A stretch of 64,000 nucleotides of DNA from NCBI GenBank assembly GCA_017465225.1, contig JAFTWQ010000006.1, positions 35,509-99,508 on the forward strand, written 5' to 3'. The DNA is from Bacteroidales bacterium (GTDB taxonomy: Bacteria > Bacteroidota > Bacteroidia > Bacteroidales > UBA932). Within the stretch, counting starts at the first letter, position 1, and each line of letters opens with the position of its first letter. Below are positions 38,670 through 47,652 of the stretch, piece after piece. The position numbers were made by a program, and so were the translations under genes. The notes under the pieces were generated by a model. It did not search any database, had not been told where the DNA came from, and worked only from the letters and a program-made list of their open reading frames with translations.

Positions 38670-39848
38670 CTAGAAGTTTATCCTGCCTGAAATCCTGTCG
38701 ATAAGCTCACCGGCCTTGGCAAGAGTGGTTTCGTTAGTCCTGAATATGGTTTCCAGATCCGGTTCAGCTACAAAATCCGCACCAGCCATGCATTCCTGCA
38801 CCACTTCGGTGATGTCGTAGAAGCCGATTCTTTCCTGGAGGAATGCCGCAACGGCCGCTTCGTTGGCCGCATTCATGATGCACGCCATGTTTCCTCCCTT
38901 TTCGAGGGACTCGTACGCAAGCTTGAGTGCAGGGAACTTATCCTGGTCAGGCGCAAAGAACGACATGCTTCCGAGCTCTGCGAAATTGAGCTTGCGGTTG
39001 TCCAGAGGCAGCCTGAAAGGATAGCTGAATGCGAACTGTATCGCCTCCCTCATGTCCGGATGGCCCATCTGGGCGATGACGGATCCGTCCGCATATTCGA
39101 TCATCGAATGAATTATCGATTCGGGATGTATCACGACCTGGATCTTGTCGCCCGGAGTGCCGAAGAGCCAGCGTGCCTCGATGATTTCGAGGCCTTTGTT
39201 CATCATGGTTGCAGAGTCAATGGTGATCTTGCTTCCCATGCTCCAGTTCGGGTGGTTGAGGGCCTGTGCCCTTGTAGCCTTGGCGATGTCCTCGCGGTCC
39301 CATGTCCTGAAAGGGCCTCCTGATGCTGTGAGATGGATCTTTTCAATAGGGGCGCCTGCCGAGCCCATGAGGCATTGGAAGATTGCGGAATGCTCCGAAT
39401 CCACAGGCAGGATGCGTGCGTTGTGCTGCTGGGCAAGGCCCATCACGATCTTTCCCGCCGCTACAAGAGTCTCCTTGTTGGCCAGAGCGATGGTCTTTCC
39501 TGCCTTCACGGCCGCAACGGTCGATGAAAGGCCGCTGAAACCTACCATTGAGGTGAGCACGATGTCGATATTGTCTCCTGTGACGAGGTCACATACCGAC
39601 TGCATGCCGGCAAATACCTTTATATAGTGCGGAGCCAATGCGTCCGATACCTCCCTGTATTTGTCTTCATTGCATATTACGACTGCGTTCGCGTCAAATT
39701 CGATCGCCTGCCTGATCAGCAGGTCCGAACTGTTGTTGGCTGTGAGGAGTTCCACCTCGAACAGGTCTCTGTGCTGTCTGATGACATCCAGCGCCTGTCT
39801 TCCGATCGATCCGGTGGATCCCAATATGGCGATATGCCTCTTTTCCAT
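38670..39848 (-). CDS. dxr: 1-deoxy-D-xylulose 5-phosphate reductoisomerase
   Basis: Dxr makes 2-C-methyl-D-erythritol 4-phosphate with NADPH, the committed step of the MEP isoprenoid pathway. The 392-residue protein has the nucleotide motif GSTGSIG at 10-16, the metal/substrate region LPVDSEHSA, and SATMMNKGLE. All family motifs are intact. It sits between an M23 peptidase gene and rseP, and isoprenoid supply feeds the lipid carrier of cell-wall synthesis. Confidence 0.97.
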   Translation of the reverse strand: MEKRHIAILGSTGSIGRQALDVIRQHRDLFEVELLTANNSSDLLIRQAIEFDANAVVICNEDKYREVSDALAPHYIKVFAGMQSVCDLVTGDNIDIVLTSMVGFSGLSSTVAAVKAGKTIALANKETLVAAGKIVMGLAQQHNARILPVDSEHSAIFQCLMGSAGAPIEKIHLTASGGPFRTWDREDIAKATRAQALNHPNWSMGSKITIDSATMMNKGLEIIEARWLFGTPGDKIQVVIHPESIIHSMIEYADGSVIAQMGHPDMREAIQFAFSYPFRLPLDNRKLNFAELGSMSFFAPDQDKFPALKLAYESLEKGGNMACIMNAANEAAVAAFLQERIGFYDITEVVQECMAGADFVAEPDLETIFRTNETTLAKAGELIDRISGRINF

Positions 39849-39869
39849 GTACTTCTCTCCGTCCTCTCT

Positions 39870-40721
39870 TTAGAAGTTAATGTATCTGGTCGGATCGACC
39901 GCCTCTCCGTTGTGCCAGAGCTCGAAATGGAGATGGTCGCCCGTTGTCATCTCTCCGGTGTTTCCCACAAGCGCGATCGGAGAGCCGGCTGTGACTTTGT
40001 CGCCGACCTTCTTCAGCAGCTTTTCGTTATGCTTGTATATCGAGATGATGTTTCCTTCATGCTGAAGCTGGATGGTATGTCCGGCGTCTTCGCTCCATCC
40101 GGCATGGATCACGGTACCGTCAAGGGTGGCCTTTACCACCGAGCCTTTGGCGGCTGTGATGTCGATGTACGGATGGATAGCAGGATCATAGCCCTGCGAG
40201 ACCACGCCCTTGAGCGGCGGGAAGAAAAGCATGCCTTCGATAGGCAGGTCGCGCTTGTCCCTTTCCGAAATGTCGAACTGCTCCTCCTTCATGACGTTCT
40301 GACGCAGGAGGGAGTCCTTCTTTGCGATCTCTTCCGGTGAGATGAGGCTGGTCTCCGGATCTGTCGCCGCGTTGATGATGCTGTCGATCTTGAGCGGCTC
40401 CTCGCCTTCTACGACTCTCCGTAGATTCTCCGAATAAAGTTCCCATCGGTAAATCACGTTCTCGAGGGAGTCGATCCTGATGGCATTCTGGATCGCCGCT
40501 CTCTTCGAACGGGCGTCAGGATAGCCGGGAATGAACGTCCTTACGGGTGTGAACGCTATTATGGAGAAAATGATTGCCGTAAACATTACGACGGCGCAAA
40601 TGATTGCGACCAGACCACTTGTTCTAGTGAACTTTACCTTGAACAGGTATTCGTGTGTGCTGTCATCAGTAATCACCAGACGGAACCTGTTGGGGCTGGT
40701 GTCTTTATGGGTTTTGCTCAT
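39870..40721 (-). CDS. Membrane-anchored M23-family metallopeptidase
   Basis: This is a peptidoglycan-peptidase-like protein of 283 residues. It has a cytoplasmic start, a membrane helix at about 34-60, a coiled region and a C-terminal LytM domain. The zinc ligands are H183 and D187 (HPYID) and H255 in HLHFE (H253-H255). The domain appears complete, so it could be an active endopeptidase. It is first in the run leading to dxr and rseP. No good -7 box is visible between it and the divergent ruvX. Confidence 0.9.
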   Translation of the reverse strand: MSKTHKDTSPNRFRLVITDDSTHEYLFKVKFTRTSGLVAIICAVVMFTAIIFSIIAFTPVRTFIPGYPDARSKRAAIQNAIRIDSLENVIYRWELYSENLRRVVEGEEPLKIDSIINAATDPETSLISPEEIAKKDSLLRQNVMKEEQFDISERDKRDLPIEGMLFFPPLKGVVSQGYDPAIHPYIDITAAKGSVVKATLDGTVIHAGWSEDAGHTIQLQHEGNIISIYKHNEKLLKKVGDKVTAGSPIALVGNTGEMTTGDHLHFELWHNGEAVDPTRYINF

Positions 40722-40735
40722 AACTGCTTTTTTCT

Positions 40736-40743
40736 TAACTTTG
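40736..40743 (+). promoter_or_regulatory. -7 box (TAACTTTG) placing the ruvX start near +1
   Basis: TAACTTTG ends only 7 nt before the ruvX ATG at 40751. With the usual Bacteroidetes spacing the transcript would start at or within a few bases of the ATG, giving a leaderless or nearly leaderless mRNA. Confidence 0.5.
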
Positions 40744-40750
40744 CCGCCGC

Positions 40751-41242
40751 ATGGACAGGATCATAGGAATAGATTACGGAAGAAAGCGTGTGGGAGTTGC
40801 CGTGAGCGACCCCCTCGGCATCTTTGCATCTGCCCTGGAGACGGTACAATCTGCAAAGATAATAGAATATCTCAAAACTTATGCTGAAAAAGAAAAGGTA
40901 ATGCGCTTTGTAGTAGGCTATCCGGTCAATATGGACGGCGCTCCTTCAGAGGCCGCGAAGGACGTGGATGTCTTCCTCAAGCAGCTTGCAAAGGCTTTTC
41001 CTGATGTCCCCGTGACGCTCGAGGACGAGAGGTTCACCTCGGTGCTTGCCCATCGTGCCATGATTGACGGAGGTATGAAGGCAAAGGACAGGAAGGATAA
41101 GGAATCTGTCGACAAGATCAGTGCCGCCATCATCCTTCAGAGCTATATGGACAGGCAGGTCGGCGGCGCGAAATTTGCAGTAGATCCTCTTCTTGTGCCG
41201 GACTCCATGTCGTCCAAGGTTACGAAAAAGAAAAGAAGATAA
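40751..41242 (+). CDS. ruvX: Holliday junction resolvase-like protein RuvX (YqgF)
   Basis: YqgF/RuvX has an RNase H-like fold and is implicated in pre-16S rRNA 5' processing. It has 163 residues. GIDYGRKRVGVAVSDP (about 6-21) contains the first acidic residue, D8; the second motif is the later LEDERFTSVLA and the third is KDKESVDKISAAIILQSY. The ATG is used because it lies just after the -7 box. It is followed by def after 11 bp. Confidence 0.94.
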   Translation: MDRIIGIDYGRKRVGVAVSDPLGIFASALETVQSAKIIEYLKTYAEKEKVMRFVVGYPVNMDGAPSEAAKDVDVFLKQLAKAFPDVPVTLEDERFTSVLAHRAMIDGGMKAKDRKDKESVDKISAAIILQSYMDRQVGGAKFAVDPLLVPDSMSSKVTKKKRR

Positions 41243-41253
41243 TATATAGAATT

Positions 41254-41805
41254 ATGATATTGCCGATTTATTTATATGGTTCCGAGAAGCTCCGCAATGT
41301 AAATGCCGAAGCGGATCTTCAGGACAAGGAAGGCCTGACAAAGCTCATCGCCGATATGAAGGATACTCTTAAGGTCGCTGACGGTTGCGGCCTGGCGGCT
41401 CCGCAGGTGGGTGTGAACCTCCGTGTTGTGATCGTGGATGGAAGCGACCTTACTGACACATACGATTATCTCAAGGATTTCCGCCGTGTGATGATCAATC
41501 CTGTCATTCTTGAGGAAAGTGAGGAGACATGTGATTTCTCTGAAGGATGCCTCAGCGTGCCGGGAATCTATGCCGAGGTGACAAGGCCTTCGAAGATCAA
41601 GGTCGAGTATTATGACGAGAATTTCGAGAAGGTTGTCGAGGAATTCGACCGTTTCGGCTGCCGCATGGTACAGCACGAGCTTTCTCATCTTGAGGGTAAT
41701 CTTTTCGTTGACAACGTCTCGCCGATCCGCCGCAAGATGATTGCGCGCAAGCTTCAGGCTATCTCAAAGGGTACCGTACAGACACGCTATAAATCCAAAA
41801 GGTAA
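41254..41805 (+). CDS. def: Peptide deformylase
   Basis: Def removes the formyl group from new proteins. The 183-residue enzyme has GCGLAAPQVG, the metal-binding Cys in EGCLSVPG and HELSH with the catalytic Glu. All three motifs are intact, so it should be active with Fe2+ or another metal. It lies between ruvX and the phosphohexomutase gene in a tight run. Confidence 0.97.
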   Translation: MILPIYLYGSEKLRNVNAEADLQDKEGLTKLIADMKDTLKVADGCGLAAPQVGVNLRVVIVDGSDLTDTYDYLKDFRRVMINPVILEESEETCDFSEGCLSVPGIYAEVTRPSKIKVEYYDENFEKVVEEFDRFGCRMVQHELSHLEGNLFVDNVSPIRRKMIARKLQAISKGTVQTRYKSKR

Positions 41806-41806
41806 G

Positions 41807-43162
41807 ATGGGAGCATTTCACGCATATGACATCAGAGGAATCTACAATGTGGATTTCGATAAGGAGACCGCCTACAAGGTGGGTTTCTTCATTCCTGAAC
41901 TTCTTTCTGCAGACAAGGTGCTTGTCGGAAGGGATGCGCGTGTGTCCTCACCTGAAATCCACGAGTATCTCCTGAAGGGCCTGACCGATGCGGGAGCGGA
42001 TGTATATGATATCGGACTCAGCACGACCCCAATGGTGTATTTCGGTACAGCGAACTATGGTTTCAAGGCTTCTGTCCAGATCACAGCCTCGCACAATCCT
42101 GCCGAGTACAACGGTCTGAAGGTGTCGCGTGAGAATGCGCTTCCTGTAGGCTATGATACTGGCCTCGGCCAGATCAAGGAATGGATTGAGAGTGGACGCG
42201 AGTGTGTGCCTGCAGAGGTCAAGGGACAGGTACATCCGATGGACATAAAGGCGGATTATCTTGCCTTTCTCCTTAAATACAAGGGTGACTGGTCTGACCT
42301 GAAGATCGCGATGGACGTGTCGAACGGAATGGCATCGCTCTTTGTCCGTGACATATTCGGCGACCAGCCGGCCTATATCTATGAGAACATGGACGGAAGC
42401 TTCCCTAATCATGAGCCTAATCCTCTGGTTCAGAAGAATGTCGAGGATCTGAAGAAGCTCGTGGCGGAGACTCGTGCAGACATCGGAGTCATCTTTGACG
42501 GTGACGCTGACCGTGTGATGTTCGTGGACGAGAACAGCAGATTCATTTCTCCGGATCTCATGATCGCCGTGCTCGGACATTATTTCCTCGAGGAGAGGGG
42601 AGAGAAGGGCTACATCCATCAGGACATCAGAAGCTCGAAGGCTGTGGGTGAATACCTCGCTCCTATGGGCGGTGTGATGAACACATGGAGGGTAGGCCGT
42701 GCATATGCCGCTCTGAAGCTCCGCGAGATCGACGGAGTATATGGAGGAGAGCTTGCAGGACATTATTATTTCCGTGATTTCTTCTATTCCGACAGCGGAC
42801 TCCTTGCTGCGATCCTTATTCTCAATGTGGTAGCAAAGATGAAGGCTCAGGGCGTTTCTTTGAGCCAGCTCATCGGCCGTATCGAAAAGTATCAGAATTC
42901 AGGTGAGATCAATTTCCGTCTTGAGGACAAGAAGGGAGCGATGGATGCAGTACGCGATTACTTCATGAGCACAGAGCAGTCTACTGCATATATGGATTTT
43001 GACGGTTATCGTGTGGAGTTCCCTGACTGGTGGTTCAACATCAGGCCTTCGAACACCGAGCCATATCTCAGGTTCCTCTGCGAGGCTACCTCGAAGGAAC
43101 TTCTTGACGAGAAGGTTTCAAAGGTGAAGGAAATCCTTACTAAACAGTTCGGAGCGCAGTAG
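41807..43162 (+). CDS. Phosphomannomutase/phosphoglucomutase-family enzyme
   Basis: This is an alpha-D-phosphohexomutase that moves phosphate between C6 and C1 of a hexose. From ATG 41807 it has 451 residues; it starts 1 bp after def. The phosphoserine loop is TASHNPAEYNG, the metal loop is DGDADRVMF, the sugar loop is GGELAGHYYFRD and the phosphate-binding end is RPSNTEPYLR. The precise sugar is not settled. Products feed nucleotide-sugar pools for surface polysaccharide. Confidence 0.9.
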   Translation: MGAFHAYDIRGIYNVDFDKETAYKVGFFIPELLSADKVLVGRDARVSSPEIHEYLLKGLTDAGADVYDIGLSTTPMVYFGTANYGFKASVQITASHNPAEYNGLKVSRENALPVGYDTGLGQIKEWIESGRECVPAEVKGQVHPMDIKADYLAFLLKYKGDWSDLKIAMDVSNGMASLFVRDIFGDQPAYIYENMDGSFPNHEPNPLVQKNVEDLKKLVAETRADIGVIFDGDADRVMFVDENSRFISPDLMIAVLGHYFLEERGEKGYIHQDIRSSKAVGEYLAPMGGVMNTWRVGRAYAALKLREIDGVYGGELAGHYYFRDFFYSDSGLLAAILILNVVAKMKAQGVSLSQLIGRIEKYQNSGEINFRLEDKKGAMDAVRDYFMSTEQSTAYMDFDGYRVEFPDWWFNIRPSNTEPYLRFLCEATSKELLDEKVSKVKEILTKQFGAQ

Positions 43163-43178
43163 GATGGAGAAGGTGTCT

Positions 43179-44195
43179 ATGAAGAAACTCTTATGTATCG
43201 CTCTTGTCATGATGTCAGGAGCTTTTACTGCAGCCCATGCTGTAAATCCGGTAAGGATCGATACCGTCAGGACTCATCTGGTGATACCTCGTCCGGCTCT
43301 CGAGCCTCTCAAGTCGCTGATAACATCTCCGTCAGATGCCATCGATACATTGGATACCGCCAATGAACATATCAAGGTCGTGCTTCATGCGGATAATACG
43401 TGGCATTATTACAAGACTCCTGATTACCAGCAGGTTACCGGGGTCTATGATGCCCATTGGGATGACAATTCGACAAATCCTTACGGAATCGAGCAGAAGG
43501 ATCTTCCGAACGAATGGGCCATCTGGCTTGTGGACAGCCTCGATCAGTATCATTGTCCGTTCCAGGGTTCGGTATATCACAGGGGCAAGTTCGGAGTCCG
43601 TCGTGGCCGCCGCCATCAGGGAGTCGACATCCCTCTCAAGACGGGTGATCCCGTATATGCGACATTCACTGGAAAGGTCCGCGTTTCCAAATACTGGGGG
43701 GCTTTCGGCAATCTCATAGTGATCCGTCATGAAAACGGGATAGAGACTTTCTATGCCCATCTTTCAAAGAGGAACGTAGAGGTCGGAGACTGGGTTAATG
43801 CCGGTGATGTGATCGGTCTCGGAGGTTCTACTGGCCGTTCAACCGGTCCGCATCTCCATTTCGAGACAAGATATAACGGATTTGCATTCGACCCGCAGTG
43901 GCTCATCGACTTTGAGAAAGGCATTCTCCGTCACCGTCTCTTCGTGCTGAAGAAGAAGTATTTCAACATCTACAGCAACTATGAGCAGGATTTCGAGGAC
44001 GAGATCAAGAACGAGGAGGAAGACAAGAAGGAAGATGCAGAAAGAGAGGCAATGCGCTGGTACACCATCAAGTCCGGCGACACACTCGGCCGCATCGCCA
44101 TCAACAACGGCACGACAGTCAATGCCCTCTGCCGCCTGAACGGCATCAAGCCGACCACCACCCTCAAGATCGGAAGAAAGATCAGAGTGAGGTAG
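43179..44195 (+). CDS. Exported M23 metallopeptidase with C-terminal LysM
   Basis: This 338-residue protein has a signal peptide (MKKLLCIALVMMSGA...), an LytM peptidase domain at about 140-245 and a LysM peptidoglycan-binding domain at the end (WYTIKSGDTLGRIAINNG). The zinc ligands are in RRHQGVDI (HxGxD) and GPHLHFE. The ATG at 43179 follows GGAGAAGG; an upstream ATG at 43164 would give 343 residues with a poorer site. It ends the ruvX-def-mutase run and likely acts in cell-wall remodelling. Confidence 0.9.
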   Translation: MKKLLCIALVMMSGAFTAAHAVNPVRIDTVRTHLVIPRPALEPLKSLITSPSDAIDTLDTANEHIKVVLHADNTWHYYKTPDYQQVTGVYDAHWDDNSTNPYGIEQKDLPNEWAIWLVDSLDQYHCPFQGSVYHRGKFGVRRGRRHQGVDIPLKTGDPVYATFTGKVRVSKYWGAFGNLIVIRHENGIETFYAHLSKRNVEVGDWVNAGDVIGLGGSTGRSTGPHLHFETRYNGFAFDPQWLIDFEKGILRHRLFVLKKKYFNIYSNYEQDFEDEIKNEEEDKKEDAEREAMRWYTIKSGDTLGRIAINNGTTVNALCRLNGIKPTTTLKIGRKIRVR

Positions 44196-44222
44196 CAGTC
44201 TGGTTTTCAGAATATCTTACAG

Positions 44223-44260
44223 CACCTCGGACGGAAAAACGCATAAAACCGCCCGAGGTG
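44223..44260 (+). terminator. Weak stem-loop after the M23-LysM gene
   Basis: CACCTCGG (44223-44230) pairs with CCGAGGTG (44253-44260). No T run follows directly, so its role as a terminator is uncertain. Confidence 0.45.
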
Positions 44261-44267
44261 TGGCATA

Positions 44268-44307
44268 TAAAAAAGACGCCATGCGGAGAACCCGTGCATG
44301 GCGTCTT
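44268..44307 (-). terminator. Rho-independent terminator after guaA
   Basis: On the minus strand AAGACGCCATGC and GCATGGCGTCTT form a perfect 12-bp stem around an 11-nt loop, followed by a run of T. It lies 22 bp beyond the stop of the GMP synthase gene. Confidence 0.88.
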
Positions 44308-44329
44308 GAATATCATGAACCCGAGAGGA

Positions 44330-45637
44330 TTACTCCCACTCGATGGTTGCGCTTGGCTTTGGTGAGAGGTCGTAGCATACGCGGTTTACGTTCGGAACCT
44401 CTGCGAGGATGCGGTCGGTGATCTTCATGAGGATCGGCCATTCGATCTGCTCGATGCTTGCTGTCATTGCGTCGATAGTGTTGACGGCGCGGATGATCAC
44501 AGGCCAGTCGTATGAGCGTGCGTTGTTGCGTACGCCTACTGACTTGAAGTCAGGAACGACTGTGAAGTACTGCCATACCTTCTTGTCGAGGCCTGCCTTT
44601 GCGAACTCCTCGCGGAGGATTGCGTCAGCCTCGCGGAGAGAGTGGAGACGGTCGCGTGTGATGGCTCCGAGGCAGCGTACTCCGAGACCTGGGCCTGGGA
44701 ACGGCTGGCGGTATACCATCTCGTATGGAAGGCCGAGCTCAACTCCACATGCGCGTACCTCGTCCTTGAAAAGCTGCTTCAGAGGCTCTACGAGTTCGAA
44801 CTGAAGGTCTTCAGGGAGACCGCCTACATTGTGGTGGCTCTTTACCATCTTTGCAGTCTTGGTGCCTGATTCAACGATGTCAGGATAGATTGTTCCCTGT
44901 CCGAGGAAATCGATGCCGTCGAGCTTGCGTGCCTCTTCCTCGAATACGCGGATGAACTCGCCGCCGATGATCTTTCTCTTCTGCTCAGGATCTGCTACGC
45001 CTTCGAGAAGACCGAGGAAACGGTCAGTTGCGTCTACATATATAAGGTTTGCGCTAAGCTGGTTTCTGAACACTTCCACTACATTTTCAGACTCGCCCTT
45101 ACGCATGAGGCCATGGTTTACGTGAACACATACGAGGTTGTCGCCGATTGCCTTGAGAAGCAGTGCTGCAACTACCGAGCTGTCTACTCCGCCTGAAAGA
45201 GCGAGGAGCACCTTGCGGTCTCCGACCTGCCTGCGTACGAGCTCGATCTGGTCAGCCACGAAGTTCTTCATGTTCCAGTTTGCTTCAGCCTTGCAGGTGT
45301 CGAATACGAATCCCTTCACAGCCTCTTTTACAGCCTCCTCGTCGTTGCCGAACTGTGCGAGCTTCACCTCGCAGAGGGCCTTGTCATGACCTGCGGCCAT
45401 TACAGGGAAACCTGCCTCGTATATTTCCGGAAGGACGTCGATTGCAATGCCGTCAATGACATTGTTCGGCCCACCGTTGATGATGATTCCCTTTACGTTA
45501 GGCAGAGCCTTGAGTTCGGCTGCGGTAATGTCATGCGGATAGATCTCGCTGTATACGCCGAGTGCGCGGATGGCTCTGGCTACCACTGTGTTTTCGTGGC
45601 TTCCGAGATCGAGGATTACAATCATGTCTTGTTTCAT
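44330..45637 (-). CDS. guaA: GMP synthase with degenerate glutaminase domain
   Basis: This is the ATP-pyrophosphatase that aminates XMP to GMP. The synthetase part is complete: P-loop LALSGGVDSS near 145-154, then KSHHNVGGLP, PFPGPGLGVR and the typical C-terminus PSATIEWE. The N-terminal class I glutaminase region is only about 110 residues instead of about 190. It keeps LDLGSHE and NGGPNNV, but the nucleophile motif GxCxG is replaced by AAGHDKAL, and the later HPE segment with the other two triad residues is missing. The protein is 435 residues; full GuaA has 507-525. It should depend on free ammonia or on a separate glutaminase. Confidence 0.92.
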   Translation of the reverse strand: MKQDMIVILDLGSHENTVVARAIRALGVYSEIYPHDITAAELKALPNVKGIIINGGPNNVIDGIAIDVLPEIYEAGFPVMAAGHDKALCEVKLAQFGNDEEAVKEAVKGFVFDTCKAEANWNMKNFVADQIELVRRQVGDRKVLLALSGGVDSSVVAALLLKAIGDNLVCVHVNHGLMRKGESENVVEVFRNQLSANLIYVDATDRFLGLLEGVADPEQKRKIIGGEFIRVFEEEARKLDGIDFLGQGTIYPDIVESGTKTAKMVKSHHNVGGLPEDLQFELVEPLKQLFKDEVRACGVELGLPYEMVYRQPFPGPGLGVRCLGAITRDRLHSLREADAILREEFAKAGLDKKVWQYFTVVPDFKSVGVRNNARSYDWPVIIRAVNTIDAMTASIEQIEWPILMKITDRILAEVPNVNRVCYDLSPKPSATIEWE

Positions 45638-45673
45638 AGTGTTTAAAATTTAATTGTTTTTCTAACCAAGGCG

Positions 45674-45681
45674 CAAAAATA
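45674..45681 (-). promoter_or_regulatory. -7 box (TATTTTTG) for guaA
   Basis: On the minus strand TATTTTTG lies 36 nt upstream of the guaA ATG. Confidence 0.55.
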
Positions 45682-45714
45682 AAAAAAGATTGGAAAATAT
45701 TTTATAAAAATACC

Positions 45715-45722
45715 TAATTTTG
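45715..45722 (+). promoter_or_regulatory. -7 box (TAATTTTG) for typA
   Basis: TAATTTTG lies 70 nt upstream of the typA ATG, with a TTG about 23 nt further upstream. It is divergent from the guaA box. Confidence 0.55.
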
Positions 45723-45792
45723 CAAATCTTTTTCGGCCGGACTTTCCGGTCGTACAGCAGTATGCTGTCAATTGATTAATTATTAGGAGACT

Positions 45793-47601
45793 ATGCAGGA
45801 AATCAGAAATATCGCGATCATCGCTCACGTTGACCATGGAAAGACTACTCTGGTCGACAGGATGATCTATCAGGCGCGTCAGCAGCGCGAGCAGGAGAAG
45901 CTGGGAGAGCTTGTCCTTGACAACAATGACCTTGAAAGGGAAAGGGGAATCACGATCCTCGCCAAGAATGTGTCGGTGGTTTATAAGGGTGTGAAGATCA
46001 ATGTGATAGATACTCCGGGCCATAGCGACTTCGGTGGAGAGGTGGAGCGTGTGCTCAATATGGCCGACGGCGTGATCCTTCTCGTCGATGCCTTCGAGGG
46101 CTGTATGCCCCAGACGCGTTTCGTGCTGCAGAAAGCGATCGAGATGGGCAAGAAGCCTGTTCTCGTAATCAACAAGGTCGACAAGCTCAACTGCCGTCCT
46201 GACGAGGTCCAGGAGGAAGTGTTCGACCTCATGTTCTCTCTCGGCGCGACAGAGGACCAGCTTGATTTCCGTACCATCTACGGAAGTGCGAAGCAGGGCT
46301 GGATGTCATATGACTGGAAGGAGCAGACCAGTGACATCACAGCGCTTCTCGACACTATCCTCGAGGAGATCCCGGCTCCGGAAATTGCGGAGGGAACCCC
46401 TCAGATGCTGATTTCTTCTCTTGAATATTCTCCGTATGTGGGCCGTATCGCTGTCGGAAGAGTGACGCGTGGCTCGCTTCAGGCAGGTATGAACATCACC
46501 CTCTGCAAGAGGTACGATATAATGCAGAAGCAGAAGGTCAAGGAACTCATGATCTTCGACGGTCTCGGAAAGGCCAAGGTGGAAGAGGTGCAGTGCGGTG
46601 ACATCTGTGCCGTGGTAGGTCTTGAAGGGTTCGAGATCGGTGACACCGTTGCAGATTTCGAGAATCCTGAGGCTCTGCCTCCGATCGAGGTGGACGAGCC
46701 TACAATGAGCATGCTCTTCTGCATCAACAACTCTCCGTTCTTCGGTAAGGAAGGAAAGTTCGTTACGTCAAGACATCTCAAGGAGCGTCTTGAGAAGGAG
46801 CTCGAGAAGAATCTCGCCCTCAGGGTGAAGCCGGGCCCTAATGCCGATTCGTTCATCGTATACGGCCGTGGAGTCCTTCATCTTTCAGTTCTCATCGAGA
46901 CCATGCGCCGCGAGGGCTTCGAGCTTCAGGTCGGCCAGCCAAAGGTGCTCGACAAGGTGATCGGAGGACAGCGCTGCGAGCCTATCGAGATGCTGACCAT
47001 CGATGTTCCGGAGGAATTCGTGGGAAGATCGATCGAGATGGTTACCCGCAGAAAGGGAGCCCTCATCCAGATGGAAGGCAGGGGAGACAGGACCCATCTT
47101 GAATTCGATATCCCTTCACGCGGACTCATGGGACTCAGGAGCAACCTTCTTACCGCTACCCAGGGTGAGGCTGTTGTCGCTCATCGTCTCAAGGGCTATG
47201 AGCCATATAAGGGTGACATCGAGCGCCGTACCAACGGCTCGCTCGTTTCGCTCGAGACAGGCCTTTCGGTTGCATATTCGATGGACAAGCTTCAGGACCG
47301 CGGACGCTTCTTCATCGAGCCGGGAGTGGAGATCTATGAGGGACAGGTTGTGGGTGAACATACCCGTGAGCGTGACCTTACCATCAATATCTGCAAGACC
47401 AAGAAGCTTACCAATATGCGTGCTTCCGGAAGCGATGACAAGGTCATGCTTCCGCCACCAGTAGTTTTCTCTCTTGAGGAGGCCCTGGAGTATATTCAGG
47501 AAGATGAGCTTGTTGAGGTTACGCCTAAGTCTATGAGACTCAGGAAGATACTCCTCAGTGAACTTGAACGCAAGAGAAAAAGTTCAGATATAAATTGCTA
47601 A
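45793..47601 (+). CDS. typA: Ribosome-associated GTPase TypA/BipA
   Basis: TypA/BipA is a translational GTPase for ribosome assembly at low temperature and stress. It has 602 residues. G1 AHVDHGKTTL is at 11-20, G2 RGIT follows, then DTPGHSDF and NKVDK. EF-G-like domains II, III and V and the BipA-specific C-terminal domain are present. AGGAG precedes the ATG. It is followed 51 bp later by the DUF177 gene with its own promoter. Confidence 0.97.
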   Translation: MQEIRNIAIIAHVDHGKTTLVDRMIYQARQQREQEKLGELVLDNNDLERERGITILAKNVSVVYKGVKINVIDTPGHSDFGGEVERVLNMADGVILLVDAFEGCMPQTRFVLQKAIEMGKKPVLVINKVDKLNCRPDEVQEEVFDLMFSLGATEDQLDFRTIYGSAKQGWMSYDWKEQTSDITALLDTILEEIPAPEIAEGTPQMLISSLEYSPYVGRIAVGRVTRGSLQAGMNITLCKRYDIMQKQKVKELMIFDGLGKAKVEEVQCGDICAVVGLEGFEIGDTVADFENPEALPPIEVDEPTMSMLFCINNSPFFGKEGKFVTSRHLKERLEKELEKNLALRVKPGPNADSFIVYGRGVLHLSVLIETMRREGFELQVGQPKVLDKVIGGQRCEPIEMLTIDVPEEFVGRSIEMVTRRKGALIQMEGRGDRTHLEFDIPSRGLMGLRSNLLTATQGEAVVAHRLKGYEPYKGDIERRTNGSLVSLETGLSVAYSMDKLQDRGRFFIEPGVEIYEGQVVGEHTRERDLTINICKTKKLTNMRASGSDDKVMLPPPVVFSLEEALEYIQEDELVEVTPKSMRLRKILLSELERKRKSSDINC

Positions 47602-47617
47602 TAATAAAAGTTTTTGT

Positions 47618-47625
47618 TACCTTTG
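47618..47625 (+). promoter_or_regulatory. -7 box (TACCTTTG) for the DUF177-rpmF operon
   Basis: TACCTTTG lies 27 nt before the ATG at 47653. An in-frame TTG at 47614 overlaps the box and so cannot be the start. Confidence 0.65.
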
Positions 47626-47652
47626 CGGGCTCAAATCTATTTATGGGTCGAC

